NCBI GenBank assembly: GCA_943736015.1 | Contig: OX031071.1 | Location: 38,100,619 to 38,164,618 of the forward strand | Direction: 5' to 3' | DNA: 64,000 nucleotides | Origin: Tridacna crocea | Lineage: Eukaryota > Mollusca > Bivalvia > Cardiida > Cardiidae | Shown: positions 9,850 to 20,294 of the stretch, one piece after another | Numbering within the stretch: the first letter of the stretch is position 1 | How the letters are laid out: every line of letters starts with the position of its first letter | Made by a program: the position numbers and the translations under genes | The notes under the pieces: generated by a model | Told to the model about the DNA's origin: nothing | The model's input: only the letters and a program-made list of their open reading frames with translations | Databases searched by the model: none

Positions 9850-10240
9850 TACGATCCCTTTTTGATTATAACACTGGTTCATATATTTCACATAGGTGTA
9901 GAGGCTTGATGCACATGTCCCAGTAGAGAAACTTTAAGCTTTTAGTGGCCCTTTTTAATCCTGATTTTGTCTGTTATTTTTTAGGATTTATGCCCATTAA
10001 GCACTATTATTCACGATCAGTAATGATGAGGTAAATTTTCCCTCGACAATTTGAATCACAATTATCATTGTTTTGAACTTTTTTACTTATGTACACTATT
10101 GCTTTTATATTGCATTATTCACAATCACAAAAGATAGGGTAAATTATCCCCCACCCCCCACAATTTCGAACACAATAATCACCATCTTCAACTTATTCAC
10201 CCTATTAATATACCCTAATATGGGTATATTAGTTATAACT
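9850..10240. repeat. Paralogous segment shared with 26320-26840
   Basis: 'gcttgatgcacatgtcccag', 'cccattaagcactattatt' and 'atatgggtatattagttata' recur in the same order at 26333-26840, where a foldback separates the two halves. A local near-duplication in this copy (around 10010 and 10120) repeats 'gaggtaaattttccc'-type text. No gene is seen. Confidence 0.65.
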
Positions 10241-10329
10241 GGCATGCACTGGTACGTTACGGAGGATGCTGAGTTTTCACATATTGTTTTGGTTATGACC
10301 TTTTGAAACTGACCGTACATATTACTTAT

Positions 10330-10434
10330 CCTTTTATCACACAGTCACGACGTTTTACGACCATAAAAAAGCCTCTTGAAAACATTTCGGGAAAAGTAGA
10401 AAATGCTGGTAACCACTGTTTTCTCCATTTCCTA
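10330..10434 (+). mobile_element. TTAA hairpin MITE, left part (split by LTR element)
   Basis: 'ttttatcacacagtcacgac' and the arm 'gggaaaagtagaaaatgctg' are visible. The opposite arm is cut at 'ttctccatttccta', and the element resumes at 10865 with 'cctacaatgttttct'. Confidence 0.8.
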
Positions 10435-10592
10435 TGCCATGGAGAGAGGTTAGATACATAAGCACTTGAAACCTGCCTTACTGTTGAGCTAGCATTTACA
10501 GCGATGCGGTTTGTTGTATTTCTCTCCGTGATAGTTAAGCAACGTGCATTAAGTTAGTGCTTGGATGGGTGACCACGTCGATGCACGTTACA
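10435..10592 (+). repeat. 5' LTR of the mini-retrotransposon
   Basis: 158 bp, TG...CA. It contains 'ggttagatacataagc', matching the TATA-like 'ggttagatatataagc' of the other LTR, and an extra ~20 bp ('acttgaaacctgccttac') that the 3' LTR lacks. The two LTRs differ at enough sites that the insertion is not very recent. Confidence 0.8.
10505..10592 (+). other. 5S rRNA-like internal promoter segment, LTR 1
   Basis: GTTAGTGCTTGGATGGGTGACC here matches the animal 5S phrase GTTAGTACTTGGATGGGAGACC at 20 of 22 positions. Upstream, AGTTAAGCA corresponds to the 5S box A region (AGCTAAGCA). These are the pol III internal control regions of 5S genes. The 5' third of 5S is not recognisable, so this is not a 5S gene. 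Confidence 0.75.
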
Positions 10593-10594
10593 TT

Positions 10595-10612
10595 TGGTGG
10601 CAGCGGTGGGAT
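10595..10612 (+). other. Primer-binding-site-like sequence
   Basis: TGGTGGCAGCGGTGGGAT starts 2 nt after the 5' LTR, the expected place for annealing of a tRNA 3' end (which ends CCA). Which tRNA cannot be settled by eye. Confidence 0.6.
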
Positions 10613-10711
10613 AATGACAACTGCCGCACTTGAGTCGCCTTACCCATGCAGATTCCCCTGTTTTTTTGTTTATACATGCTTGTATATCAGCCTCGAAGTC
10701 GAGACTTGTCG

Positions 10712-10724
10712 AAGGGGGAACTAA
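10712..10724 (+). other. Polypurine tract
   Basis: AAGGGGGAACTAA lies directly upstream of the 3' LTR, as needed for plus-strand priming in LTR retroelements. Confidence 0.6.
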
Positions 10725-10864
10725 TGTCACGGAGAGAGGTTAGATATATAAGCTGTCGAGCTAGCTTTTATAGCGATGCGGTTTGGTGTATTTCTCTCCG
10801 TGATAGTTAAGCAACGTGCATGAGGTAAGTGCCTGGATGGGTGACCAGGTCGTGGCACGTTACA
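10725..10864 (+). repeat. 3' LTR of the mini-retrotransposon, with 5S-like end
   Basis: 140 bp, TGTCAC...GTTACA. The TATA-like GATATATAAGC sits near the start. The 5S-like part (about 10776-10864) carries AGTTAAGCAACGTGC and GTGCCTGGATGGGTGACC. Both a pol II-type TATA and pol III-type boxes may therefore be present. Confidence 0.8.
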
Positions 10865-10985
10865 CCTACAATGTTTTCTAACGTATCTAAGATAATTACT
10901 GTCATTTGAGGCTGACTTCAATTGCCATCTACACTTGTTTTCAATTTGGACAAGTATAAACTAATATTTCCAGTGTGGTATATAG
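10865..10985 (+). mobile_element. TTAA hairpin MITE, right part
   Basis: It resumes with 'cctacaatgttttctaacg' and includes 'ttttcaatttggacaagta', the family's right-half signature. It pairs with 10330-10434. Confidence 0.8.
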
Positions 10986-11810
10986 GGTTATGGTATCGGC
11001 AAATTATACTCTCACATCATTTCTATCTATGCAACTAGCACGCAAATACCCGTATGTTACGAGGTAACAAAATACTATTGATTCTTTTTGGAGTTAGTTG
11101 CCCCGTTTGCCACCCGTGATTTGAGGGTAGTTATGTTACCAAGTATTGATTTTAAGATCTTAACCTTGTAAATAAATATTTCATCCCCGCAAGTTGTACA
11201 AGTACTAATGCACCCATATTTTATTATTACTTCGTTTTGTCAAAATACATACAATAACGGCTGCATTAGAGAAGTCCCATTCATATACTTAGAATACAAA
11301 ACTTTTAACACGAAATGTTTTATATACACAACCGTAAAAACTACAACATGGCGCATTGTCTATTCATACATACAGGTCACCAAAATATCGCTCAAATGTG
11401 TTTTTTATCTATTTGATTAAATCATGTAAAGTGTAGATAAAAAATAAAATGCAATATTTCTTTCAATTTCATGTTATTTTTTTCAGTTTCAAAGTGCGGG
11501 CACGTAATCTATAATTTTAGCTTTGCGTTTTCCCATTAAGAAAGATCTAACCGTAAGGTAAGTAAGCAGTACCAAAGTAGATTGAGTAAGCTTGAGTTAC
11601 TTCCCATAGATCACACGCAAACGATCGAGTGAGCCGCAATGTACGTTTACGTTACTTCAATTATGTTCGAATTAGGTTTTGTACTAACATTACGTAAGCA
11701 ACAACCTGCAAAGAGTATTATGCAAGATCTAATGGCCGATAGCGATTAATTATACGGCATTTTACGCCGTTTTCAGCTTTATTTCAGTTATATCACAGCG
11801 GCCATCGCAC
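10986..11810. other. Unique AT-rich sequence, no feature seen
   Basis: Short open frames only, none with recognisable composition or repeats. A pyrimidine tract 'catgttatttttttcagttt' near 11470 looks like an acceptor but has no supporting coding exon. Confidence 0.4.
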
Positions 11811-11814
11811 ATAT

Positions 11815-11990
11815 CCATGCTTTCCCGGAGTTTCTCTTACCAGTGCTAAGCACAATTTTCTTTCCAAGCCATTGACTGCTTCCTGACATAACCATTGTCG
11901 ATACACCGATCAGCGGTGAGAGAGGAATGAATCCCATGGCAATGACTATCAGCAGTCCTCGAACGACCCACTTCCTGTCCTGTGTGCTCC
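11815..11990 (-). mobile_element. SINE-like fragment related to 38110-38310
   Basis: 'accagtgctaagcacaattt' and 'ctttccaagccattgactgc' match 38136-38180 ('actggtactagcacaac', 'ctttccaaagccaccgac'), including the following 'gcggtgagag' / 'gaggtgagag'. The tRNA-like part is decayed here. Confidence 0.5.
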
Positions 11991-12134
11991 TGACTAAGCT
12001 ATTGTAGCTAAGCGATTGCTTGACGGATTCATTGATTGCTATTGTTTACCGATTTCTGTCATATCACGGCAACACTTCACTTACCTATGTGCATGTAGGT
12101 CCTGGATCAGAATGCATTACGCGGACGATGTTAT

Positions 12135-13042
12135 TCAAGATCGGACTGCACAAAATGTGCAGTGTGATCTTGGATCTTCACTGTCCATTTTTTTAAAATA
12201 TATTTTGTTACAAAACAGCTTTGAAGTTCCTCTTTCCCACTCACTGAGAACGTCAATTTCTCTATTGAAGCTACTGACTAGCGCAGCTTGAATCTTTATC
12301 AAATCACAAAATTCAGGACTGGACCAAATTGAAAACATTTGCAGACGAAAAACTAAACCCAGATCAGATGGTTGTTTCTGTCCTTTAAAGGGTAGTAGAT
12401 ATTGTGGGAAAAAAAACACAATACTTGTTAATCAAGGTCATACTGAACTGAATGTGCAGTTTGACCTTGGATCTGCACTGTCCATTTTTATAAAATATGC
12501 TGTTACAAAAAAGCTTTGAGGTTCCTCTTTCCCACTCACTGAGAAAGTCAATTTATCTATTGAAGCTATTGAATAGCGCAGCTTGAATCTTTATCAAATC
12601 ACAAAATTCAGGACTGGACCAAATTGAAAACCTTTACAGACGAATAACTAAACGAAGTTGAGATCGATCATTTCTGTCTAATATAGGATAGTAGATATTG
12701 TGGGGGAAAAGCACAATACTTCTTAACCAAGGTCAGACTGAACTGAACGTGTACTGTAATCTTGGATCTGCACTGTCCATTTTTCTTTTTCTTTTTTTTT
12801 TTTTTTTTTTTTTCTTGATAGAAAATTTCTTTAAGGCTGCAATTTTCCACTTACTGAGAATGTCAGCTTCTTTATTTAGCCCTTCAGTAGTGCAGCTTGA
12901 ATCTAAATATCAAAAATTTTAATAACAAAAATTTCGGAACCGGACCAGATTGAAAACCAATGCAGACGCCTAACTAAATGCAGTTCAAATGGTGATTTCT
13001 GTCTTAGCTAGGGTAGACTATATTGTGGGAAAAGAGCAAACT
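12135..13042 (+). repeat. Three tandem ~296-bp units
   Basis: Units start near 12135, 12433 and 12729 with 'aaggtcagactgaactgaa'-type text and 'ggatctgcactgtccattt'. They end with a MITE-derived half: 'ggaccaaattgaaaac', 'gcagacg', 'gggtagtagatattgtggg'. A poly-T run (12776-12816) has grown in unit 3. The array arose by duplication of a GATCAGACTGC palindrome plus a half-MITE. Confidence 0.8.
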
Positions 13043-13185
13043 GCTTTTTACAACGGAGTATGTCTCTTTTTTTCTACAACATCAATGATACCCTTCTTTT
13101 TCACGGTCGTTAAAACTCTAGATTTGATTAATTTTCCATTTATCTATCATGAATACTGGTTGTCTGTGTCCGCGCAGGTTGACCT

Positions 13186-13382
13186 GGGTCTGTATTCACC
13201 AACCATGCTTAAGAACATTCTTATTCCATTCTTCAAAATTTTGTCAATGTAAAAGTAACAGAACTTCTGATTGGCTAAACCATTTGGTCTAGCCAATCGA
13301 AAGTTCTCTTACTTTCAAAATCAGGAAATCTTGAAGAACAAGACAAAGAACGTTCTAAAGAAAGGTGGGTGAATACAGACCC
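13186..13382. mobile_element. ~197-bp palindromic MITE, distinct family
   Basis: GGGTCTGTATTCACCAACC at the left is inverted at the right as GGTGGGTGAATACAGACCC. The arms continue inwards ('aagaacattcttattcc' versus 'caaagaacgttctaaag') and meet in a centre 'gattggctaaaccatttggt' with an inverted 'ctagccaatc'. Target duplication is unclear. Confidence 0.75.
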
Positions 13383-14800
13383 TTGTTTGAAAAGTATTGC
13401 TAATTTCACTTTATCTGCGTGTTTAAGGATCTTTCTACCAATGATTAATTTGGTTCTTTTACAAGATAAAATCTATGAATACATATGAATCAATTCCATG
13501 ACTCTCTTGGTATAATGCTTTACAGTGACGCATTCAACCCTATTTTGTCAGAGCTTATTGTTATATCATGGCAACAATTCGCTTATCCATGTATCCATAC
13601 AAAAAGCATGCGGAAGGTGGAAATAATGCCGGTAAGTCAAAACTTTGTTTGCAGAGCAAAAAATTTTCAAGCATACGGCTCGAGGCAGCCCTTTGCTACG
13701 TAAACACAAGGACGATCGCAGAATGCTTGAATAAAGGTGCTTATGCGGCTTTGAACACCTTTTCTGTAATATCGCGATAGTTCATATTTTTATTTGCTTC
13801 ATGTATAGAACGAAGGGAGCAGTAAAGATTAATTCTAACATAAAAATAGTACTGAACTTTTAAACTAGATGCACGGCGTGTATTTGCCAGCGGATAGGCA
13901 GGACCCTTAGAATAAAGTCTTTATTTTTTACCAATCACAAATGTCTGTTTATTCATTTTATATCAGTACCAAAAAGTAGATCAAAAGCCAACACATTCAG
14001 TTACGCCAAAAACTAACATCACTGAGGATAAGGATGCTCAAAGAAATCGCCGCACGGTAGGCAAAGCGTGCTATCCCAACTGTAGGCAATATGTAAGGGT
14101 ATTGTTCGTTTTATCATTTATGTACTATGCCTGCATTAAGGTCACGCGTAGTTCGATCTATAATGGTAGAAAAATCTGGAAAGGACAAATTTATCCTACT
14201 GAAAGAACTCCTGATGAAACTGAAAATGCCGTCACTGTAACGGAAGGAAATGCAGTAACTGAAAATGTCTCCCCCGTTATTTTCTAGTTTCCGAGTTTTT
14301 CGCGTTTGTGATCGGTTCATCATTTTACTGATTAGTCTTCAAGGGTGCACAGGATCCCCTCCGGTAAACATAATTCTGTAGAACTTCTCGATCCTTTTTG
14401 GACCTTTCTTGTATGTTAGCCTAATACATGTCCCAGTTTGTACTACAATTCCGTTTTAAACTTTACGTATTTCTCTGCATGTAGGGATATAATGCATGCA
14501 AAACTTTAACAGATGCGATATGCATATTACAAGATAACCAACTGAAATGCATTTGCATACATTATTGCAAAAAGTCTTTATTCTTCTGATTTATAAATTT
14601 GTCTTTTGTAAAAATAAAGTTTTGCAAAATGCTCCGCCGTCTCGTTGTTGGCACTTCCTCTGAATCTGAATCTTTACAATGGTTCGTGAAAATTAAACAG
14701 TAAAAAAATTCGTCTGGCCTTAAATTTTCCTCGACAAATATGCTGAGATAACCCCCTGAAATAGTCACCGGCCGTCTCCGTCTGTCGTGAACCGTAAAAG
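13383..14800. other. No gene or repeat recognised
   Basis: Several short open frames (up to about 72 residues) lack known motifs, splice-flanked structure or paralogous support. One C-containing frame near 14060-14110 is too short to call. Confidence 0.4.
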
Positions 14801-14812
14801 CTAGAAATCTCT

Positions 14813-15093
14813 ATTAAGAGGAAAATGCTGGTATCCAACAGTTTCTTAATTTTTCACAATGATTTTTAGCCTTTTAAAAACTTAATCATTTAAGCTATAA
14901 CTGTTGTCCGCAAATGGTCTCAATTTGAACAGGTCTGTAACACTGTAGAATAGCCAAAATTGCTCGTATCCAACAATTTCTCCACTTGCCCCAATATGTT
15001 CACCCTATCAAAAGACAAATTCAATCATTCAAGCCAAAATTGTTGTCTGAAAATGCTCTCAATGTGGACAGGTCCAAATTTTAGGTGTCTAAT
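14813..15093 (+). mobile_element. Two truncated hairpin MITEs in tandem
   Basis: The first has 'gaggaaaatgctggta', 'ttcacaatgatttt' and 'ctgttgtccgcaaatgg'. The second (from about 14953) has 'attgctcgtatccaacaatt', 'tctccacttgcccc' and 'ttgttgtctgaaaatgctc'. Both lack TTAA ends. Confidence 0.6.
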
Positions 15094-15216
15094 AAGGCTA
15101 TCTGTATTATACCTTTTATTTTATCATTATGATCTATCGAATTGTGCTTGAAAAAACACAATGTGTTAATAGGTGGCTGTCCAAAACTGTCCTTGTAAAA
15201 ATTCATCTTTATTTTC

Positions 15217-15742
15217 TTACGAACAAAGTCCGTAACAAAGAAACAAATGAATAAATGCATGGCAGAAATAAGGATCGGAGCGGGATTCGAACTCCGAACT
15301 CCCGGACGCAAAGCCAATACCCTAACCACTGAGCCAAAGAGATATCTCCCTGACGCAGTAGCCAGGTATTGTATTTAAATCGGGAGTATATGCCATGCAG
15401 GAAGGAGTGGTCGCCCGTAACACACCCCCTCTTAAAGTCATCATTTATTGATGACTCAAAGCCTTATTAGGCAGGAAGTCCGATTTTGGACAACAAATGG
15501 GATTAATGGCTCAATGGCCAATCCCGGACGAGCCCCCATCTTACGAACAAAGTCCGTAACAAAGAAACAAATGAATAAATGCATGGCAGAAATAAGGATC
15601 GGAGCGGGATTCGAACTCCGAACTCCCGGACGCAAAGCCAATACCCTAACCACTGAGCCAAAGAAATATCTCCCTGACGCAGTAGCCAGGTATTGTATTT
15701 AAATCGGGAGTATATGCCATGCAGGAAGGAGTGGTCGCCCGT
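15217..15742 (-). mobile_element. tRNA-derived SINE-like unit, duplicated in tandem (324-bp period)
   Basis: 15217-15425 and 15541-15742 are near-identical. On the minus strand each has an A-box-like TGGCTCAGTGGTTAG and a B-box-like GAGTTCGAATCCC (about 15274-15346 and 15596-15666). T- and acceptor-stem pairing is poor, so these are not functional tRNAs. Each copy ends 'gtggtcgcccgtaac'. Confidence 0.7.
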
Positions 15743-15844
15743 AACAATTTCATTTTTATTGATCGAGGGATACAACCTAATGGATTTATGTATAAGTATG
15801 CATCCTTCGTTGTATTATAGGCCGGTGAACTTTATTTACCAATA

Positions 15845-15900
15845 GATAACAATAATAATAATTATTATAATTATTATTATTATCATTATTATTTCTTAAT
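15845..15900. repeat. (AAT)n/(ATT)n self-complementary microsatellite
   Basis: AAT repeats switch to ATT repeats part-way, so the run can fold on itself. Confidence 0.85.
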
Positions 15901-15944
15901 TAGTAAAAAGGCGGGATATCCAATGAGCTAAATGTGGTCTATTT

Positions 15945-16415
15945 TTAAATTACGAGTGAGTAAAGGTTATGAGACTGAGTACAGTGGCTGATGAATCGAT
16001 CATGGATGAGTACATGTTGTGAGCACCTTTGCCCATATTTAAATCATGGGTGAGTGTTGTGAGCACCGTGGCCAATATTTAAATCATGGGTGAGTGTTGT
16101 GAGCACATTTCCCAATATTGAAATTATGGGTGAGTGTTGTGAGCTCCGTGGACAATATTTAAATCATGGGTGACTGTTTTGAGCACCGTGGCCAATATTC
16201 AAATCACGGGTGAGTACATGTTGTGAGTAAAGTGGCTATTGAATCAATCATGGGTGAGCACATGTTGTGAGTACAGTGGGTCATATTTAAAACGTGGATG
16301 TGTACATGTTTTGAGTACAGTGGCTCATTATTTAAATCATGGGTGTGCACATGTTGTGAGAACAGTCGTTCATATTTCATTCTAGGGTAAGTACATGTTG
16401 TGGGTATAATCGAAA
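15945..16415 (+). repeat. Minisatellite, ~50-60-bp unit, about 9 copies
   Basis: Units share 'aatcatgggtgagt', 'gttgtgagcac' or 'acatgttgtgagtac', and 'gtggccaatattta'. Two subtypes are visible: a shorter one at 16020-16200 and a longer one with 'acatgttgtgag' after that. Confidence 0.85.
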
Positions 16416-16799
16416 CAAGATCATCATATGTAACCCGAGATACCAGAGATCAATTCTTTACAACAGCATTATTTTTCTGGATCAGCACGTCAGAATAATT
16501 ATTTCGTCTGCCATTTATTTGTCCTCTAGAGATGCTACATCCTCGTAAATCCTCTGGTACTATTTATAGACCAATGATCACACTTTTGGTTGCATTCCTG
16601 CTTTCTAAAGCCTTTACTGCACAATTCCGACTTTGTAATTCTAAATTCTTGCATTTGTGGAGTAACTAAAATATTGTAACATAAAGGCTATTTCAGTATT
16701 TAATCTGAAATGTGTTGTGAACAGAAAATGTCACAATAATATGAATTAAACGGTTTATCTATATAGTGTTTGATATATCCTACCATCAAATTTTAACCT

Positions 16800-17105
16800 G
16801 CCCTAGATGTAATTAAGAAACACATTCTGACCAAGTTTTATTGGTATCATACCTGAACTATGGTCTCAATGTTTTCATAAGATTTGTCCCAGAGACATAA
16901 ATTTTGAACCAACATGACCCAATTTCAACCCTGCCGAGATACCTTCCGGACAAACATTCTATCCTAGTTTCATATGTATTCAAATTTTTAATCTGGCCTC
17001 TAGAGTGCAGACAAGGTGACAAGCGCAGGACGCTTGAGAGACGTAGGACACGACACGATCACCTAAGTCCACCAAAAAGAGCTTTTTATGCTGTGGTGAG
17101 CTGAT
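16800..17105 (+). repeat. 3' end fragment of a bivalve tandem-repeat element
   Basis: 'cacattctgaccaagtttta', 'cgggacaaacattct'-type text and 'tctggcctctagagtgcaga' match units at 38.6-39.8 kb. The end 'aggacgcttgagagacg' resembles degraded terminal tails. Confidence 0.6.
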
Positions 17106-17739
17106 AAAAAAGGCGTAGTCTTTAGGCGGTTAAAGTATATTACTGATGAAATAAAACAATTAAAGAACATGATATTATCCTACAGCTACTAACTGTCTCA
17201 TATTCAATAACACATTCCAAATAATCTAAACACTCCAATAACAATGTCTCTTTATCTAATTTGAAAATGATGATTCTCTGTATTCAGTACAACACAAAAA
17301 AAAAATGCTTATCACAAACTGCCAATTTAGTGGGCTATGCGGATCAAAATCTGACTGTAAAGTAAAGAATCAGCAGCCTGATCCGCTATTGCACAACCTA
17401 TCTCTCCTCAAACAAGATTAAAATAGTTTGTCTTTCCTATTGAGAAGGTTTATTTCATGATTTGACAACTTTAGGGCAGAATTGTCCAATACATTACAGC
17501 AGAATAAACAAGAGTCATGAAGGCCCTAAATCACTTACAAGTAACAAATCCTTCATGTTAAACACTGCAATACCTGGTCTATTGGGTTCAACTAGAAGAC
17601 TTACAAATTTGAGCCAAGGGCAGTTGTGTACAAGAGAGCAGTAATTACTTGAATCCATGTAGAGTTTAACACGATGAAGCCCCAATATCCGTACTAAGGC
17701 CTTATGGTAAGCACCAATATGATTTATCAAGTTTTCATT
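17106..17739. other. No feature recognised
   Basis: AT-rich sequence without repeats seen elsewhere in the window and without a credible coding exon. Confidence 0.4.
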
Positions 17740-18600
17740 TTATACGCCCATGTAAAACTTTGCTGGAGCTAAACTTGATTACAGGACTCTGAAATTGGCT
17801 CTCTTGGAAGATGGCCGCTAGATAAAGCTAAAAGCAAAATTTGACTGACCTAGGCCTTATGGCTCGGTGCAGGAAGATTTCTTAAGTTTGCAATATGTAT
17901 GCCCATGTAAAACTCGTGACCGCAAGGATGGGGCCAATTCTAATCCGAGGGCTACAACTTCAAGAAACTTCGTAGATGCCTATTACATTAAGTTACAAGC
18001 AAACTTTGTAAGCCCTAGGACATACTGCCTGGTACAAGATGGTTTTTAAAAGTTAACCTATGTAACCCATTGTAGATGTACCGGTAAAACTGGTGCCCCC
18101 GGTAAGGTAAATTTTGACCCCAGGGCTATAACGTTGACACTAGATAAAGCTACAAGCACGATATGCTAGTCCTAAGCCTTATGGCTATGTACAGGGAGAA
18201 TTTCAGTTTTCACGAGACAAACCCTTGTAAAACTTGTGATCCCCAGGGCAGAGCCAATTTTGACCCCAGGGCTATAATTGAAATAAAACTTGGTACAGTT
18301 CTATTAGATAAAGCTACATGCTAAATTTGGAAACCATTGGACTTATAGCTTCAGATAAGAAGATTTTCAAAGATTTTCAGTACTTTTTCTTTGTTGTTGC
18401 TATGACAACCAAAGTTTTTGAGGGAATCATTTTTTTTCTACAAATTCTGTAGAGTACCGTGGCAGGATCTTTTCTGGGAAGTTTCAACAAAATTAGAAGA
18501 AGAAGGAGATGTTTGAAGTAAAAGTTAACACATGCACGCACGCACGGACACCAAAAAAAAGTCATAAGACTGCAGGCCTTTGGCCAATGGAGATAGAAAT
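17740..18600 (+). repeat. CCCAGGG-family tandem element, copy B of 1-740
   Basis: 'atgcccatgtaaaactcgtg', 'ggggccaatt', 'aagctacaagcacgatatgc' and the 'ttgttgctatgacaacca' end motif align with 1-740. The tail is shorter, keeping 'gcacgcacgcacggac'. Confidence 0.75.
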
Positions 18601-18666
18601 TAATTATTCAGCATACAAAGGATAAAAGTATCCAATAAAACACAATTTTACATAAAAATAGGTTCA

Positions 18667-18877
18667 TTAACTCCCTGCCAAAGGATAAAACTTTGAACTT
18701 TACAAAATGAAATGAATGCATTTGCAGAAAAAAAAATGAAATGTATCTCAACATATGATTTCTGTCCTTGATAAGTCAGAAAATATTGTGAAAGAGAAGA
18801 AATCATGTTTACAAGCATTTTCTCTTTTCATCCAAGTTGCTTTGAAAAGCCTTCACCAGATAGTGGTAAAGGGTTGA
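18667..18877 (-). mobile_element. TTAA hairpin MITE, diverged (paralogue of 812)
   Basis: TTAACTCCCTGCCAAAGG at the left and GTGGTAAAGGGTTGAAAA at the right, with 'gcatttgcagaaa' and a decayed core. Confidence 0.65.
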
Positions 18878-19321
18878 AAATCTTGAAATACATTGATGAA
18901 GGGTGATATCATAATTTTACAATTTGTTTTACATTCTCACAAGTACGTAAGTAAAGCTCGTTGGATTTCATGAGAATCTAAGACATACTTTGAATGAATT
19001 ATGTCAATGAAAATGACCCTGCTATTGCGATGTCTAGCCAACTTTAGTTAGGATCTCAAACTATACCTCCTGTTTACAAGCATTTTCTCTTTTTATCCAA
19101 AAAAGCCTTCACCAGATAGTAGTAAAGGGATGAAAATCTTGAAATACATTGTTGAAGGGTGATATCTAAATTTTACAATTTGCTTTACATTCTCACAAGT
19201 ATGTAAGTACAGCTCATTGGATATCATGAGAATCTAAAACATAATTTGAATAAATTATGTCAATGAAAATGACCCTGCTATTGCGATGTCTAGCCAGCTT
19301 TAGTTAGGATCTCAAACTATA
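18797..19321 (+). repeat. ~260-bp tandem duplication specific to copy B
   Basis: 'catgtttacaagcattttc' through 'gttaggatctcaaactata' occurs twice (ending near 19066 and 19321). Copy A has it once (about 945-1200). Confidence 0.8.
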
Positions 19322-19479
19322 CTACTCAAAATTTGCTAGGGATCACCTTAAATCTAAATGGGGCATGTATCATGTATGGTTTTACAATATGTTACATTGC
19401 TAAACTGATCAATAAACCAGTGGAAATGAGTCTTCATGCCTATACCTCACAATGCCGACTGCTAAAGACACCGAGAAAA

Positions 19480-19645
19480 AGACTTTGGAAAACATTGTTG
19501 GAAAAGAAGAAAATGCTGGATACCAGCATTTTCTCCTTTTCTAACGTTGTTTTCTACCCCATGACAGACAACGTAGTGCATATACTTTTTAGTCAGCAAA
19601 TGCTTTGAAACTTGGCCACATCTGAAATTTTACAGTGTAGTAAAG
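19480..19645 (+). mobile_element. TTAA hairpin MITE, truncated
   Basis: Core GGAAAAGAAGAAAATGCTGG / CCAGCATTTTCTCC is well preserved, with 'aaagactttggaaaacattg' before and 'gtcagcaaatgctttgaaac' after. It lies in the copy-B-only segment. Confidence 0.7.
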
Positions 19646-19761
19646 AGCTTATTCAAAACCGTTGTAAAATATAAACCCATACAGAAATATATAAGTGATC
19701 CCTATCAAAGTGTGAGTAGTATATGAAACAATATAGATCGAATACCATACTATAAATATTT

Positions 19762-19988
19762 TAACCTGTACCAAACAATTTCTGGTTTTTACGACCCTGT
19801 GGAAGACATCATCTAAAAACATCGTGGGGAAAGGAGAAATGCTGGTTACCAGCATTTTTTTCCCTTTTCCACAATGTTTTCCACTCTTCAAAAATCAAGT
19901 TTCAATTTTTGAGTGACATATATTTTGTCATCTGCAAATACTTTCAATTTGGACCAGACTAGGATTTTCTCTTTTGGTAAAGAGGTAA
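19762..19988 (+). mobile_element. TTAA hairpin MITE (paralogue of 1237)
   Basis: TTAACCTGTACCAAACAATT to TTTTGGTAAAGAGGTAA. The core is GGGGAAAGGAGAAATGCTGG / CCAGCATTTTTTTCCC. Confidence 0.8.
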
Positions 19989-20070
19989 TGGCTGATCTTG
20001 GATCCCATTTCCTTAAAACAACAAAATTGTCGAATCATGCTCTGTAAAAAGGGGGCTTAATGTGTCTGCA

Positions 20071-20090
20071 AAAAAAAAAAAAAAAAAAAA
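20071..20090 (+). repeat. Poly-A run
   Basis: About 20 A's in copy B where copy A (near 1530) has ordinary sequence. Confidence 0.85.
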
Positions 20091-20294
20091 CGGCTCGTGT
20101 TGGACTGCTCAGGCTCACATTAGTCAAAACTTTTGCCATTCGTAAATTTTCATGTATGTCAAAGCGCCATACTAGCCCAGGCTTCAGTCAATCAATAACG
20201 AAAATGGCTTTTCCTTTTCTTTAGTGATGACTTGCTTGGTTAAATAGCGATACATGAAACCTTCATTTGCCAGTGTATGGGTCGACTTTATTCA

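Larger units (their letters stand above)
10435..10864 (+). mobile_element. 430-bp mini LTR retrotransposon (TRIM) with 5S rRNA-like LTRs
   Basis: Two direct repeats, 10435-10592 and 10725-10864, both begin TG (TGCCATGGAGAGAGG and TGTCACGGAGAGAGG) and end GTTACA. Between them lie only a primer-binding-like sequence right after the first LTR, TGGTGGCAGCGGTGGGAT (10595-10612), and a purine tract AAGGGGGAACTAA directly before the second. The element is flanked by the 4-bp duplication CCTA (10431-10434 and 10865-10868) and sits inside a MITE whose halves join when it is removed. There is no coding capacity, so it must borrow proteins. Each LTR ends with a 5S rRNA-like segment. Plant Cassandra elements have the same overall design; this animal case could be convergent or related. 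Confidence 0.85.

Noticed and set aside
10505..10592. A genuine 5S rRNA gene
   Set aside because: Only the box A and box C region resembles 5S; the 5' third does not, the segment occurs twice at LTR ends, and it ends exactly at the LTR boundary.
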